Both the position numbers and the translations under genes were made by a program. A stretch of 64,000 nt of DNA. Source: Eledone cirrhosa. Lineage: Eukaryota > Mollusca > Cephalopoda > Octopoda > Eledonidae. The DNA is taken from assembly GCA_964016885.1 (NCBI GenBank), contig OZ024759.1, positions 9,714,831 to 9,778,830 on the forward strand, written 5' to 3'. This document shows positions 34,245 through 46,597 of this stretch, piece after piece. Each line of letters opens with the position of its first letter. Position 1 is the first letter of the stretch. The notes under the pieces were generated by a model. The model made no database searches. It was not told where the DNA came from and saw nothing but the letters and a program-made list of their open reading frames with translations.

Positions 34245-36773
34245 TATCATCATCATCATCATCATCATCAGGTTTAGCGTCCGTGTTCCACGCTTGCATG
34301 GGTTTGGACGGGTGTTTTCCCACTTGAGGCAAGAGTGGTTGTCTTGCTCGCATAGGACTGTCTGGCGGGTTTTCTACAGTTGGATGCCCTTCCTAACACC
34401 AACCACATTTACAGTGTGGGGCTGGGAGGTTTTTACCGTGTTGCCTACACGGCCACATTACAGCGTGGACTGTCTGGCGGGTTTTCTACAGCTGGATGCC
34501 CTTCCTAACACCAACCACATTTACAGTGTGGGGCTGGGACGTTTTTACCGTGTTGCCTACACGGCCACATTTACAGCGTGGACTGTGTGTTTTTTGTCGT
34601 GACACCTACACGATCTCATTTGTTTCGGCCTGGATGTTGTGGGACCAACATAACTTTACATTGAAAGGGGCGGTGTGGGTGGGGTGGAGGTGGTGGGACG
34701 GGGGTGTGTTTTGATAGAGATGCCTACTGACTGTAGTAGGTTTTTACTTTGTATTTAGGTAAGGCGGGTCTTCTCTATTACTGAGTACCGCCAAAGGTCT
34801 CGGTCCAGTGACATTGTCTTGGAGAGGTGTAAGCGTGTGAGGTCGGAATTTATCAGCTCGTCCCATGTTTTTCTGGGTCTGCCTACTCCGTGGCTACCGT
34901 CTATCTTTATTGCCCTGCACTTTGTTATACAGCTGTCGTCTTTCATGCGCATCACGTGACCGTACCAACGTAGCCTTCTCTCGAGTAAACAACATCTGAT
35001 CCCTCTTATTTCTAATTTTTTCCTTAGTTCGTTTATGCCTTGCCGTTCACGTATATTACTATTGCACATCCAGCGGAGCATGCAAGCTTCGTTCCTCTCT
35101 AGTCTGCGTATATCCTCTGCACACAATGCCCAGGTCTCACTGCCATGCAGCATTGCTGTTCGTATGCAGGCATCGTATAACCTGCCTTTCATTTTTAGGG
35201 AGAACCCTCTAGCGGCTAATAGTGGTATAAGCTCTCTGAACTTTTTCCATCCAGTTCTGACTCTAGCTACTGTACTTTCAGAGCACCCTCCCCCACTGCT
35301 GATTTTGTCACCCAGATAACGGAAGCTGTCCACTATTTCTATAGAACCCTCTGCGCAGTTGAAGGAGCTAGTATTTTGTGGGCACTTGCTGCTACTTATT
35401 GCACCAGAGCACCGGCCACATGTAAAATCTATGTTCTTAGTTAGCTTACCTGTGATCCCACTACATCTTTTATGCACCCATACTTTGCATTTGGGACATA
35501 AAATGGAGTTTCTACCTACGCCTTTCCTACACACTGAGCATGGCCATTTCCCCGATAGGACCGCCGCCTTATTTTCTTTCCTACAAACTAGAACTTTAGT
35601 CTTAGCCAGGTTAATTTTAAGGCCTTTTGATTCTAGGCCGTGCTTCCACGTTTGGAATTTCTTCTCTAGTTCGGTCATTGATTCAGCTATGAGCGTTAGA
35701 TCATCTGCGTATAGGAGTTCCCATGGGCAGCCGGTCTTGAACTCCTCTGTTATAGCCTGAAGGGCAATAATAAATAGTAGGGGGCTAAGAACAGAGCCCT
35801 GATGGACACCAACTTTTACGCTAAACTCTTCACTATATTCGTTGTTAATTCTAACCTTACTGACTGTTTCTTTATACATGGCTTGTATAGCTCTCACAAG
35901 CCATTCGTCAACACCTAGTTTTCTAAGAGACCACCAGATAATGGAACGGGGGACTCTGTCGAAGGCTTTCTCCAAGTCGACGAAAGCTAAGTATAGGGGT
36001 TTACTTTTAGCTAGGTACTTCTCCTGTAGTTGTCGTACAATGAAAAGAGCGTCTGTGGTACTTTTGCCTGACACAAACCCGAACTGCATTTCATCTAGAT
36101 CAATTCTCTCTCTGATTAGTTGCGCTATTACTTTTTCCGTGACCTTCATGACCTGGTCGATTAATTTAATGCCTCTATAGTTACTCCTATCTAGGGCATC
36201 TCCTTTTCCCTTATAGCAGTTAACGATGATGCTGCTACGCCATTCCTTCGGAACAACCCCATTCTGTACGACTTGGTTAACTATCCGGGTGACCATGGTG
36301 TGTCCCACCGAACCAGATGCCTTCAGCATCTCAGCAACTATTTCCGAAGGCCCAGCCGCCTTACCCGTCTTCATATCTTTGATTGCCTTACTTATTATAC
36401 TACCTTCAACTAACACTGCTGGTCCCTCTATTGGATCGATCTGGGAGAGACTGTCTTTCTCCCATTTGTTCTCCTCATTTAGAAGCCTTTCGTAGTGACA
36501 CTTCCAAGCTACCTTCTTATCAGCGTCGGTGATGGCAAGTATGCCATCATCGTTAAGTACACACTTCTCCCCGACAATATCACGGTTTTCCTTGACACAT
36601 TGCCTAGCAATCCTGAACACCTCACGTTTTTGGTCCTCACGTTGTAGAACATGCTTGAACTTTCTTTCCTCTGCTTCCCTTCTTGCGAAGTACACTTGTC
36701 TCCTAGCTTCCCTCCTGGCCACTTGATAGTCTTCTCTACTTCCCCCATCCCGCCATACTTTCCAAGCCTGCAT
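34245..36773 (-). mobile_element. RTE-like LINE, 5'-truncated, with intact RT frame
   Basis: The tail is at 34245-34754 in reverse, including a duplicated GGACTGTCTGGCGGGTTTTC segment; the ORF is at 34755-36773. The 5' end stops abruptly at a TA repeat; the endonuclease is missing. Confidence 0.88.
34755..36773 (-). CDS. RTE-like LINE reverse transcriptase, open frame, 672 residues
   Basis: Uninterrupted frame; the listed Met is simply the first ATG after truncation. The N-terminal linker contains [21 protein letters not shown] motifs: [18 protein letters not shown] (138-154), [15 protein letters not shown] (230-244), motif [13 protein letters not shown] (263-274), motif [14 protein letters not shown] (322-334), YADD (355-358) and [10 protein letters not shown] (386-395). 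A PHD/RING-like zinc finger follows (CSVC at 412-415, CPKC at 426-429, H434, C437, C452, C455). The C-terminal domain has [23 protein letters not shown] (600-610) and GRPRKTW (631-637), a usual RTE ending. The enzyme would prime reverse transcription at a nicked target, but without the endonuclease this copy cannot move by itself. It is the least damaged RT here, so the insertion is probably recent. Confidence 0.88.
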   Translation of the reverse strand: MQAWKVWRDGGSREDYQVARREARRQVYFARREAEERKFKHVLQREDQKREVFRIARQCVKENRDIVGEKCVLNDDGILAITDADKKVAWKCHYERLLNEENKWEKDSLSQIDPIEGPAVLVEGSIISKAIKDMKTGKAAGPSEIVAEMLKASGSVGHTMVTRIVNQVVQNGVVPKEWRSSIIVNCYKGKGDALDRSNYRGIKLIDQVMKVTEKVIAQLIRERIDLDEMQFGFVSGKSTTDALFIVRQLQEKYLAKSKPLYLAFVDLEKAFDRVPRSIIWWSLRKLGVDEWLVRAIQAMYKETVSKVRINNEYSEEFSVKVGVHQGSVLSPLLFIIALQAITEEFKTGCPWELLYADDLTLIAESMTELEKKFQTWKHGLESKGLKINLAKTKVLVCRKENKAAVLSGKWPCSVCRKGVGRNSILCPKCKVWVHKRCSGITGKLTKNIDFTCGRCSGAISSSKCPQNTSSFNCAEGSIEIVDSFRYLGDKISSGGGCSESTVARVRTGWKKFRELIPLLAARGFSLKMKGRLYDACIRTAMLHGSETWALCAEDIRRLERNEACMLRWMCNSNIRERQGINELRKKLEIRGIRCCLLERRLRWYGHVMRMKDDSCITKCRAIKIDGSHGVGRPRKTWDELINSDLTRLHLSKTMSLDRDLWRYSVIEKTRLT

Positions 36774-36775
36774 AT

Positions 36776-36900
36776 ATATATATATAGTGTAGTAGTGTGG
36801 TATATATAGTCTATATATATATATATATAATGTAGTAGTGTGGTATATATAGTGTATATATATATATATATATATATAGTGTAGTAGTGTGGTATATATA

Positions 36901-36936
<36 letters not shown>

Positions 36937-37018
36937 TAGTAGTGTGGTATATATAGTGTAGTAGTGTGGTATATATAGTGTATATATATATATATAGTGT
37001 AGTAGTGTGGTATATATA

Positions 37019-37068
<50 letters not shown>

Positions 37069-37128
37069 TAGTAGTGTGGTATATATAGTGTATATATATA
37101 TATATAGTGTAGTAGTGTGGTATATATA

Positions 37129-37188
<60 letters not shown>

Positions 37189-37299
37189 TAGTAGTGTGGT
37201 ATATATAGTGTATATATATATATATATATATAGTGTAGTAGTGTGGTATATATAGTGTATATATATATATATATATAGTGTAGTAGTGTGGTATATATA

Positions 37300-37333
<34 letters not shown>

Positions 37334-37352
37334 TAGTAGTGCGGTGTATATA

Positions 37353-37392
<40 letters not shown>

Positions 37393-37411
37393 TAGTAGTG
37401 TGGTATATATA

Positions 37412-37449
<38 letters not shown>

Positions 37450-37468
37450 TACTAGTGTGGTATATATA

Positions 37469-37520
<52 letters not shown>

Positions 37521-37539
37521 TAGTAGTGTGGTGTATATA

Positions 37540-37573
<34 letters not shown>

Positions 37574-37592
37574 TAGTAGTGTGGTATATATA

Positions 37593-37656
<64 letters not shown>

Positions 37657-37746
37657 TACTAGTGTGGTATATATAGTGTATATATATATATATAGTGTAG
37701 TAGTGTGGTATATATATATATATAGTGTAGTAGTGTGGTGTATATA

Positions 37747-37794
<48 letters not shown>

Positions 37795-37829
37795 TACTAG
37801 TGTGGTATATATAGTGTATATATATATAT
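36776..37829. repeat. TATATAGTGTAGTAGTGTGG satellite
   Basis: The conserved 20-25-bp core TAGTGTAGTAGTGTGGTATA, then TATAGTGTA, alternates with pure TA tracts of variable length, about 16 times. The same array resumes at 39166-39566 after a LINE insertion, and bits occur at 31830, 34005 and 40185-40310. Confidence 0.92.
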
Positions 37830-39165
37830 TGATAGGGTACCCCGATCTGTCATCTGGTGGTCCCTAAGGAAGCTGGGTGTTGAGGAATGACTTGTAAGGA
37901 CAGTGCAAACTTTGTACAGAGGTACTCTCAGTAAAGTCAGGGTAGGAATGGAGTTTAGTGAGGAATTCCAGATACAAGTAGGAGTACATCAGGGTTCGGT
38001 CCTCAGCCCGCTCTTGTTCATTATAGTCCTCCAAGCCATAACAGAGGAGTTTAAGACTGGCTGTCCATGGGAACTTCTCTATGCTGACGATCTGGCTCTT
38101 ATGGCAGAATCAGTAGAGGAGCTAGAGAATAAATTCCGGCTATGGAAACAGCAGTTGGAAGCAAGAGGACTGAGAGTAAATCTAGCTAAGACAAAAGTGT
38201 TGATGAGTAGAAAAGAGGACAAAACCCTGATTCCGTCAGGGAAATGGCCATGTTCGATATGCAGAAAAGGAACTGGCATAAATTCTATAAAATGCACACA
38301 ATGTAGGTCCTGGGTACACAAGAGATGTAGCGGGATAGCAGGCAAACTAACAGGTAGGGAGAAATATGTATGCAGTAGATGTACAGGGAAATTAGACAGT
38401 AGAAGTCGCACTGATAGACACATTTCTCAAATGCGAGAGGGCGCTATAGAAGTGGTGGATAGCTTCCGGTACCTAGGAGATCAGATTAGCATGGGAGGAG
38501 GGTGTTCCGAGGCCATAGTATCTAGAATAAGGACGGGTTGGAAGAAGTTTAGGGAGCTGCTTCCTCTGTTGACGAAGAAGGGTTTCTCCCTGCGTACGAA
38601 AGGCTGGTTGTATGATGCCTGTGTGAGGAGCGTGATGCTGCATGGTAGTGAGACATGGGCAGCTACCGCAGAAGATATGCGACGGCTGGAGAGAAATGAG
38701 GCAAGCATGCTCCGTTGGATGTGCAGTGTAAATGTGCGTGAACGACCCAGCATGAATGTGTTGAGAGAGAAACTGTGTCTGAGAGGGATAGAATGTAGTG
38801 TACGGGAGAGGAGACTGCGGTGGTATGGACATGTGATGTGTTGAGAGAGAAACTGTGTCTGAGAGGGATAGAATGTAGTGTGCGAGAGAGGAGACTGAGG
38901 TGGTATGGACATGTGATGCGCATGGAGGATGACTGATGGGTGAAGAAGTGCCAGGAATTGCCAGTTGAAGGAAGACGTGGTAGAGGTAGACCACGAAAAA
39001 CATGGGCGGAGGTGGTGAGAACAGACCTCAGATCATTGAAGCTCACGGTGGAGATGACGAGGGACCGTGACGAGTGGAGAGATGCTGTGCTGAATAAGAC
39101 CCGTCCCACCCTTGCAAGCAGGGAAAGGCGGACGTAAAATGATGATGATGATGATGATGATGATG
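37829..39165 (+). pseudogene. RTE-like LINE copy inserted in a TA satellite
   Basis: The 5' end is truncated at GATAGGGTACCCCGATCTGT, just after motif A. Open frame 37903-38844 contains motif [27 protein letters not shown], a zinc finger (CSIC, CTQC, HKRC, CSRC) and the WYGHV region. An 80-bp duplication (38761 and 38841) then shifts the frame, with a TGA in the junction. The end of the ORF (RGRPRKTW, RPTLASRERR) and (GATGAT)n follow. Flanked on both sides by the same TA satellite. Confidence 0.88.
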
Positions 39166-39190
39166 ATAGTGTAGTAGTGTGGTATATATA

Positions 39191-39236
<46 letters not shown>

Positions 39237-39468
39237 TAGTAGTGTGATATATATAGTGTATATATATATATAGTGTAGTAGTGTGGTATATATAGTGTAT
39301 ATATATATATATAGTGTAGTAGTGTGGTATATATAGTGTATATATATATATATAGTGTAGTAGTGTGGTATATATAGTGTATATATATATATATAGTGTA
39401 GTAGTGTGGTATATATAGTGTATATATATATATATATATATATATAGTGTAGTAGTGTGGTATATATA

Positions 39469-39520
<52 letters not shown>

Positions 39521-39542
39521 TAGTAGTGTGGTATATATAGTG

Positions 39543-39566
<24 letters not shown>
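39166..39566. repeat. TATATAGTGTAGTAGTGTGG satellite, right part
   Basis: Continuation of the array at 36776-37829, with about eight cores. Confidence 0.92.
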
Positions 39567-39573
<7 letters not shown>

Positions 39574-40135
39574 AGACTACATTGTTATGGCCACGTGATG
39601 CGCATGAAAGACGACAGCTGTATAAAAAAGTGCAGGGTAATCAAAATTGATGGTAGCCACGGAATAGGTAGACCCAGAGAAACCTGGGATGAGGTAATAA
39701 AAACTGACCTCGCACACTTACACCTCTCTAAGACAATGTCACTCGACCGAGATCTTTGGCACCACACAGTAATACAGAAGACACGCCTTGCCTATGTACA
39801 TAGCGAAACCTACAGTCAGTAGGCACCTCTTAACCAAATATACACCCCAACCCACTACCCCTACCCCCATCTACACCACCCCTTTCTCTGTAAAGTTATG
39901 TTGGTACCACAACATCCAGTCCAAAACAAATGAGGTTGTGTAGGTGTCACGACAAAAAACACACAGTCCTCGCTGTAATGTGGTTGGTGTTAGGAAGGGC
40001 ATCCAGCCGTAGAAAACCTGCCAGATAGTCCTATATGAGCGAGACACGGTCACCCGATCAATCTTGCCTCAAGTGGGACAATTCCCGTCTAACCCATGCT
40101 AGCGTGGAAGATAGATGTTAAACAATGATGATGAT
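39567..40135 (+). pseudogene. RTE-like LINE, extreme C-terminus and tail
   Basis: It starts right after (TA)n within the [11 protein letters not shown] region ([20 protein letters not shown]). It continues through GRPRETWDEV to the ORF end near 39815 and has a UTR ending in GATGATGATG. Confidence 0.82.
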
Positions 40136-40310
40136 GTAAATCGATTTTTAATTGAATGCTTTTATATATATATACACACACACTACTATACTATATATAC
40201 CAGACTACTACATTATATATATGTATATATATATATATAGTGTATATAGTGTAGTAGTGTGGTATATATAGTATAGTAGTATATATGTGTGTGTGTGTGT
40301 GTGTAGTAGT
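40136..40310. repeat. TA/GT low-complexity block
   Basis: TA repeats, ACACACAC, TAGTGTAGTAGTGTGGTATA and (GT)n. Confidence 0.85.
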
Positions 40311-40444
40311 GTGGTCTCCTTCCCTGGAACTCCTTACCCCAAATCAAACCACAGGTTCACTGTTCCATAACAAATATCTCGGTTTGGATTGTTGATCTTT
40401 CTATTGAAATATCAAGAAGAGAAAAGCAAAGTTTAACAACAAAC

Positions 40445-40536
40445 CTAGAATTCCATTTAAGCCCCAAAGGTTAACTGTACGAGCAGTACTTTGTTCCTCA
40501 TTGCCAAGAGTAACACTGCCTGTTTCTGATGTAAAC
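40445..40536 (-). CDS. Exon 2 of Cu-only SOD repeat protein
   Basis: Acceptor GTAATTTCAG|G (ctg at 40537-40539), donor ATTCTAG|GTTTGT. The 92-nt exon reads FTSETGSVTLGNEEQSTART and then VNLWGLNGIL. The split codon G|GT at the exon 2-3 junction gives ILGYTLLLKPN, the counterpart of IIGRSVVI in SODs. Phase 2 in, phase 1 out, both matching the neighbours. Confidence 0.86.
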
Positions 40537-40569
40537 CTGAAATTACACAAAGATATATACATAATCAAT

Positions 40570-41296
40570 GTAGGATTTTACTTTTAAATTTTACATTTAA
40601 ATTTTACTTTTAAATTTTCAATTTTAAATTTTCACTTTTAAATTTTCACTTTTAAATTTTCACTTTTAAATTTTCACTTTTAAATTTCACTTTTAAATTT
40701 CACTTTTAAAATTCACTTTTAAAATTCACTTTTAAAATTCACTTTTAAATTTTACTATTAAATTTTACTATTAAATTTTACATTTAAATTTTACTATTAA
40801 ATTTTACATTTAAATTTTACATTTAAATTTTACTATTAAATTTTACATTTAAATTTTACTATTAAATTTTACATTTAAATTTTACTATTAAATTTTACAT
40901 TTAAATTTTACATTTAAATTTTACATTTAAATTTTACTATTAAATTTTACATTTAAATTTTACTATTAAATTTTACATTTAAATTTTACATTTAAATTTT
41001 ACTATTAAATTTTACATTTAAATTTTACTATTAAATTTTACATTTAAATTTTACTTTTAAATTTTACTATTAAATTTTACATTTAAATTTTACTATTAAA
41101 TTTTACATTTAAATTTTACTATTAAATTTTACATTTAAATTTTACTATTAAATTTTACATTTAAATTTTACATTTAAATTTTACTATTAAATTTTACATT
41201 TAAATTTTACATTTAAATTTTACTATTAAATTTTACTATTAAATTTTACATTTAAATTTTACTATTACATTTTACATTTAAATTTTACTTTTAAAT
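40570..41296. repeat. AT-rich minisatellite, 13-14-bp unit
   Basis: ATTTTACATTTAA and ATTTTACTATTAA alternate for 700 bp, preceded by ATTTTCACTTTTAA and short AAATTCACTTTT variants. It sits 34 bp upstream of the exon 2 acceptor (minus sense). Confidence 0.94.
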
Positions 41297-41299
41297 AAA

Positions 41300-42290
41300 A
41301 AAAAAAACCCTGCCGCAGTGTGAATATTTGGTCAGCTGCGCTGCGTCTGGGGTGAAAACCATATTGTTCTTCAGCCAGCTTGACTCAGTGATCTCCCTGC
41401 ATCTCTTAGCTAGATACTTAGCCTAGACTTTACTGGAAGAGGGGGAGGGGTAAAGAGGAGATCCCTCTGTAATTGGAACAATCTCTCTTGTCTACCTTTT
41501 TGAAAATTGGGATTATCACTCCCGTTTGCCATTACTTAGGTGCCTTTCCAGAGATCCAGGCCACCCGCCACACACAAGTCAGCCAGAGAATACTTTCTCT
41601 ATTTAAGGCTTTTAACATCTCGGGCCAGAGATCATCTTTCCCAGCAGCCTTACCATTTTTGAGCTTTTTAACTGCTCTTGTGACCTCAGCCTTTGAGAGA
41701 CAAGTCACAGTTCCCAGATGCACTTTGTGTACATCCAAAGATGCTGTTATGATTGGGTTTAGATCAGCAAAGTATTCTTTCCACCTCGCGAGGATGAACC
41801 GCTCTGAAGAGAGGAGAACCCCAGACATGTTCTTGATAGCAAGTGTGGAGGAGGACTTCTTATTACGAAGTTGGTGGATGGTCTACCAGAACACTATTTA
41901 CTGATCTGAAGTTGGATTCCAGCTTAACCTCAAAGTCCATCCAATTCTTCGTGCCTGCTTGTACTGCAAGTTCAAGAAGGAGGACTTATTTTCCAGCCAA
42001 GCTTTGTAAGCCTCCTTCTTTGCTCAGATGGCACCTTTGACCTCTTGACTGAACCAAGGGGTCCTCCTGCCATCTGGTGCCACACCAAGCCTCTTTCACC
42101 TGCAGCATTTAACAGTTGAAGCAGAAACTGCTGAGCTGAACAACCTCGACTCTGTCTCAACATCCCCAGTTTGTTCAGGGAGTTCTCTGAATTTGGATGC
42201 AATAGTATCTACTTACCTGGTCCTGACTTCCTTACCCACCATTGCTTCCCACTTTATCATGTGGGTCACTCTGCCCAATCACCCTCCCCC
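41300..42290 (-). pseudogene. Non-LTR retrotransposon RT fragment (second LINE family)
   Basis: On the minus strand 41532-41828 reads RWKEYFADLNPI, TRAVKKLKNGKAAGKDDLWP, EMLKALNRE and VAWISGKAPK. After a shift it continues GVIIPIFKKVDKRDCSNYRG and ISSLPLP. This is the N-terminal RT region of jockey/CR1/I-like LINEs (motif 1 and 2 NYRGIS). Several frameshifts; everything after the NYRG region is missing, cut by the minisatellite. Confidence 0.82.
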
Positions 42291-42416
42291 CTCTTTTGTG
42301 ACACCAGAGCTCTTGCCACCCCCTCCCCATTTTTCTTCTTTCTTTCTCCTTTTTTTTTTCTATATTTCCCTATTCTTTCTTTCCTTTTGTATTCCCTTTT
42401 TTATTATTTCTATATA
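42291..42416. other. Pyrimidine-rich low-complexity stretch
   Basis: Rich in CTTTTTTTTTT, TTCCTT and CCCCTCCCC; no gene. Confidence 0.7.
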
Positions 42417-42598
42417 GAGTGGTGGATTGGCAGTATCGGTAGAGGGTCGGATGCATAGAGTTACGGCCCTTTATGGTCTGAGTTCAAATCCCGCCAAGTT
42501 TAACTTTGCCTTTCATCCTTACGGGGGGGTCGATAAAATAAAGTACCAGTAATGCACTGGGATAATTGCTGGCCTTGTGCCAAAAGTAGAAACAATTA
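42417..42598 (+). mobile_element. tRNA-derived SINE (family A)
   Basis: GTGGTGGATTGGCAGTATCG, GAGTTCAAATCCCGCCAAG, CGATAAAATAAAGTACCAGT and CAAAAGTAGAAACAATTATT. A short target duplication TTATTTCTATAT flanks it (about 42405 and 42596). Confidence 0.87.
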
Positions 42599-42777
42599 TT
42601 TCTATATTGAAAATAAACATTTCTTTAGGATACTGATTCCCAAATTGCCATCAGTTTTGTTTTGTTTCCCATTTTTTAAATTTTTTCTTACTAAATAAGG
42701 TTTGTTTTTTTGCCTTTGAATAAATTCAGTTATTGATTGACTCAATATAAAAGATGTTGCATTAAAATACATCTTAC

Positions 42778-43003
42778 CTTTCACCAATGTAACGTTCACT
42801 GCATTTGTCTGCTTCACGATAATCCGTGAAATAGCGATGGAATTCCCAAGTATATTTTTCCTCAGATCCATCAGTGCTGTTTAATTTAAACATCATTGCA
42901 ACACCGTTACCGTCCCCGGGTTCTGTGAAGATTACTTCACCACGAACATATTCCATATCAAAGGTTGCTATCAAATATGGTTCATAAGCGATTGTTGAGG
43001 AGA
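42778..43003 (-). CDS. Exon 1 (first in window) of Cu-only SOD repeat protein
   Basis: Acceptor TTATTTGCAG|TC (ctg at 43004-43006), donor GGTGAAAG|GTAAGA. The 226-nt exon reads TIAYEPYLIATFDMEYVRGE, VIFTEPGDGNG and then YTWEFHRYFTDYREADKC. The first part is the GxIxF strand, and FHRYF is the degenerate HxH strand. It enters in phase 1 and leaves in phase 2, so at least one more 5' exon, with the start codon and signal peptide, lies beyond; none was recognised up to 64000. Confidence 0.86.
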
Positions 43004-43039
43004 CTGCAAATAAAAATAGAAAAATTGAAACTCATTATA

Positions 43040-45957
43040 GTAACACTAGCATTTACATTATATTTACTATTGTATTTTCACAGTAAAGGCTTTACCTTAC
43101 ATAACATTTACATTACTCTATATATACTATTGTATTTTCTCAGTAAAGGCTTTACTTCACATAATATCTCATAACATTTACATTACTCTATATATACTAT
43201 TATATTTTCACAGTAAAGGCTTTATCTCACATAATACCTCACATAACATTTACACTACTCTATATATACTATTGTATTTTCACAGTAAAGGCTTTACTTC
43301 ACATAATATCTCACATAATATTTACACTACTCTATATATACTATTGTATTTTCACAGTAAAGGCTTTACCTCACATAACATTTAAAATTACTCTATATAT
43401 ACTATTATATGTTCACAGTAAAGGCTTTACCTCACATAACATTTACATTACTTTATATATACTATTGTATTTTCACAGTAAAGGCTTTACCTCACATAAC
43501 ATTTAAAATTACTCTATATATACTATTATATGTTCACAGTAAAGGCTTTACCTTACATAACATTTACATTACTTTATATATACTATTGTATTTTCACAGT
43601 AAAGGCTTTACCTCACATAACATTTACATTACTCTATATATACTATTGTATTTTCACAGTAAAGGCTTTACCTCACATAACATTTACATTACTCTATATA
43701 TACTATTGTATTTTCTCAGTAAAGGCTTTACTTCACATAATATCTCATAACATTTACATTACTTTATATATACTATTATATTTTCACAGTAAAGGCTTTA
43801 TCTCACATAATACCTCACATAACATTTACACTACTCTATACTATTGTATTGTCACAGTAAAGGCTTTACCTCACATAATATCTCACATAACATTTACATT
43901 ACTCTATATATACTATAGTATTTTCACAGTAAAAGCTTTACCTCAGATATCTCACATAACATTTACATTACTCTATATATACTATTGTATTTTCACAGTA
44001 AAGGCTTTACCTCATATAGCATTTACATTACTCTATATATACTTTTATATTGTCATAGTAAAGGCTTTACCTCACATAACATTTACATTACTCTATATAT
44101 ACTATTGTATTTTCATGGTAAAGGCTTTACCTCACATAATATCTCACATAACATTTACATTACTCTATATATACTATTGTATTTTCACAGTAAAGGCTTT
44201 ACTTCACATAATATCTCACATATTTACACTACTCTATATATACTATTGTATTTTCACAGTAAAGGCTTTACCTCACATAATATCTCACATAACATTTACA
44301 TTACTCTATATTTACTATTGTATTTTCATAGTAAAGGCTTTACCTCACATAATATCTCACATAACATTTACATTACTCTATATATACTATTGTATTTTCA
44401 CAGTAAAGGCTTTACCTCACATAACATTTACATTACTCTATATATACTATTGTATTTTCACAGTAAAGGATTTACTTCACATAATATCTCATAACATTTA
44501 CATTACTCTATGTATACTATTGTATTTTCACAGTAAAGGCTTTACCTCACATAATATCTCACATAACATTTACATTACTCTATATATACTATTGTATTTT
44601 CTCAGTAAAGGCTTTACTTCACATAATATCTCATAACATTTACACTACTCTATATATACTATTATATTTTCACAGTAAAGGCTTTATCTCACATAACATT
44701 TACACTACTTTATATATACTATTGTATTTTCACAGTAAAGGCTTTACCTCACATAATATCTCACATAACATTTACATTACTCTATATTTACTATTGTATT
44801 TTCACAGTAAAGGCTTTACCTCACATAATATCTCACATAACATTTACATTACTCTATATATACTATAGTATTTTCACAGTAAAAGCTTTACCTCATATAG
44901 CATTTACATTACTCTATATATACTATTATATTGTCACAGTAAAGGCTTTACCTAACATAATATCTCGCATAATATTTACATTACTCTATATATACTATTG
45001 TATTTTCATGGTAAAGGCTTTACCTCACATAATATCTCACATAACATTTACATTACTCTATATATACTTTTATATTTTCATGGTAAAGGCTTTACCTCAC
45101 ATAATATCTCACATAACATTTACATTACTCTATATATACTATTGTATTTTCACAGTAAAGGCTTTACCTCACATAATATCTCACATAACATTTACATTAC
45201 TCTATATATACTATTGTATTGTCACATAACATCTTACATAACATTTACATTACTCTATATATACTATTGTATTTTCACAGTAAAGGCTTTATCTCAATAT
45301 CTCACAACATTTACATTACTCTATATATACTATTGTATTGTCACAGTAAAGGCTTTACCTCACATAACATTTACATTACTCTATATATACTATTGTATTG
45401 TCACAGTAAAGGCTTTACCTCACATAATATCTCACATAACATTTACATTACTCTATATATACTATTGTATTGTCACAGTAAAGGCTTTACCTCACATAAT
45501 ATCTCACATAACATTTATATTACTCTATATATACTATTGTATTTTCACAATAACGTTTTTACCTCACATAATATCTCATAACATTTACATTACTCTATAT
45601 ATACTATTGTATTGTCACAGTAAAAGCTTTACCTCACATAATATCTCACATAACATTTACATTACTCTATATATACTATTGTATTGTCACAGTAAAAGCT
45701 TTACCTCACATAACATTTACATTACTCTATATATACTATTGTATTTTCACAATAAGGGCTTTATCTCACATAATTTTGTCACATAACATTTACATTACTG
45801 TATATATACTATTTTATTTTCACAATAAGGGCTTTATCTCACATAATTATGTCACATAACATATAATCCGTATGAACAGCCGGTTGCAACCAGTTTGAAC
45901 AGAAAGAGGTGAGAGAATTCTCGTCGGATATGGCAGGTTTAAATACTAAAGGCTTAA
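43040..45957 (+). mobile_element. TTAA-type MITE copy 6, 72/60-bp units expanded
   Basis: The left end is worn (TAACACTAGCATTTACATTA). The right end AGGTTTAAATACTAAAGG, then CTTAA at 45957, is preceded by one 44-bp unit (GTTTGAACAGAAAGAGGTGA). The GAGATTTTGATAT core is deleted. Units are heterogeneous (60 and 72 bp, many substitutions), so this is older than copy 5. It starts 37 bp from exon 1. Confidence 0.75.
43050..45860 (+). repeat. 72/60-bp satellite array, diverged
   Basis: Around 42 units with ATTACTCTATATATACTATT and AGTAAAGGCTTTACCTCACA. Many lack the 12-bp ATAATATCTCAC block. Confidence 0.92.
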
Positions 45958-46009
45958 TTTTGAATGGTATTAAATATTAGTAAAATTTGCTATATAAATT
46001 AATAGAAAA

Positions 46010-46560
46010 GATGGTGTGTTGACATATTACAAAGACAACAATTTATGATGTGGGTAGTACTTGTTAGAAACATCTTTTGGATTTCAAAAATGCTTGGTTT
46101 AACAGGTATGTTTTCTACAGACTTTTGAACACCTTTCTTTATGATATCTAGAGCTCCTATCACTACCGGAATAGTTTGTGTTTATCTCAATGTCTAGATC
46201 TTTATATTTAGCAAGTTTCTGACACTCATTTGCTGACATATTTCTATCAGATGGTACACTAATGACAATGAATAGGAAGGTCTTGTTTTTTTTAAATCTT
46301 TAATAACAATATCAGAGTTGTTTGCATTAATTGTGTGATCTGTGTGAAAAGATTGCTGCTCCTTCATTCTTATTTCCTGGTTGTGGTTTGTGTTAAGACC
46401 AGTTTTCTGCATGTTCTGCATTGTATTTTTTTGCATATTATCCAGTGGATGTATTGCCTCACCCTATCATGTCTCATCTCCTATTCAGTGAATATATTGC
46501 CCAACCCTACCATGTCTAATTTTATATTTAATTGTCGCCAGTGTGGGACATCCTGATATT
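46010..46560 (-). pseudogene. Decayed LINE, end of RT ORF (third LINE family)
   Basis: On the minus strand ISVPSDRNMSANECQKLAKY and KDLDIEINTNYSGS, then in another frame VIGALDIIKKGVQKS and FEIQKMFLTSTTHIINC. This D-x-x-VP-x-D-R ... KY-x-DL ... VVIGALG order is the C-terminal end of a LINE RT protein common in molluscs. Frameshifted throughout. It is separated by a SINE from its upstream part at 46975-47590. Confidence 0.7.
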
Positions 46561-46597
46561 ATAAAGTTAATTGTTTCCAGCTGTATTTTTTTTTTTT

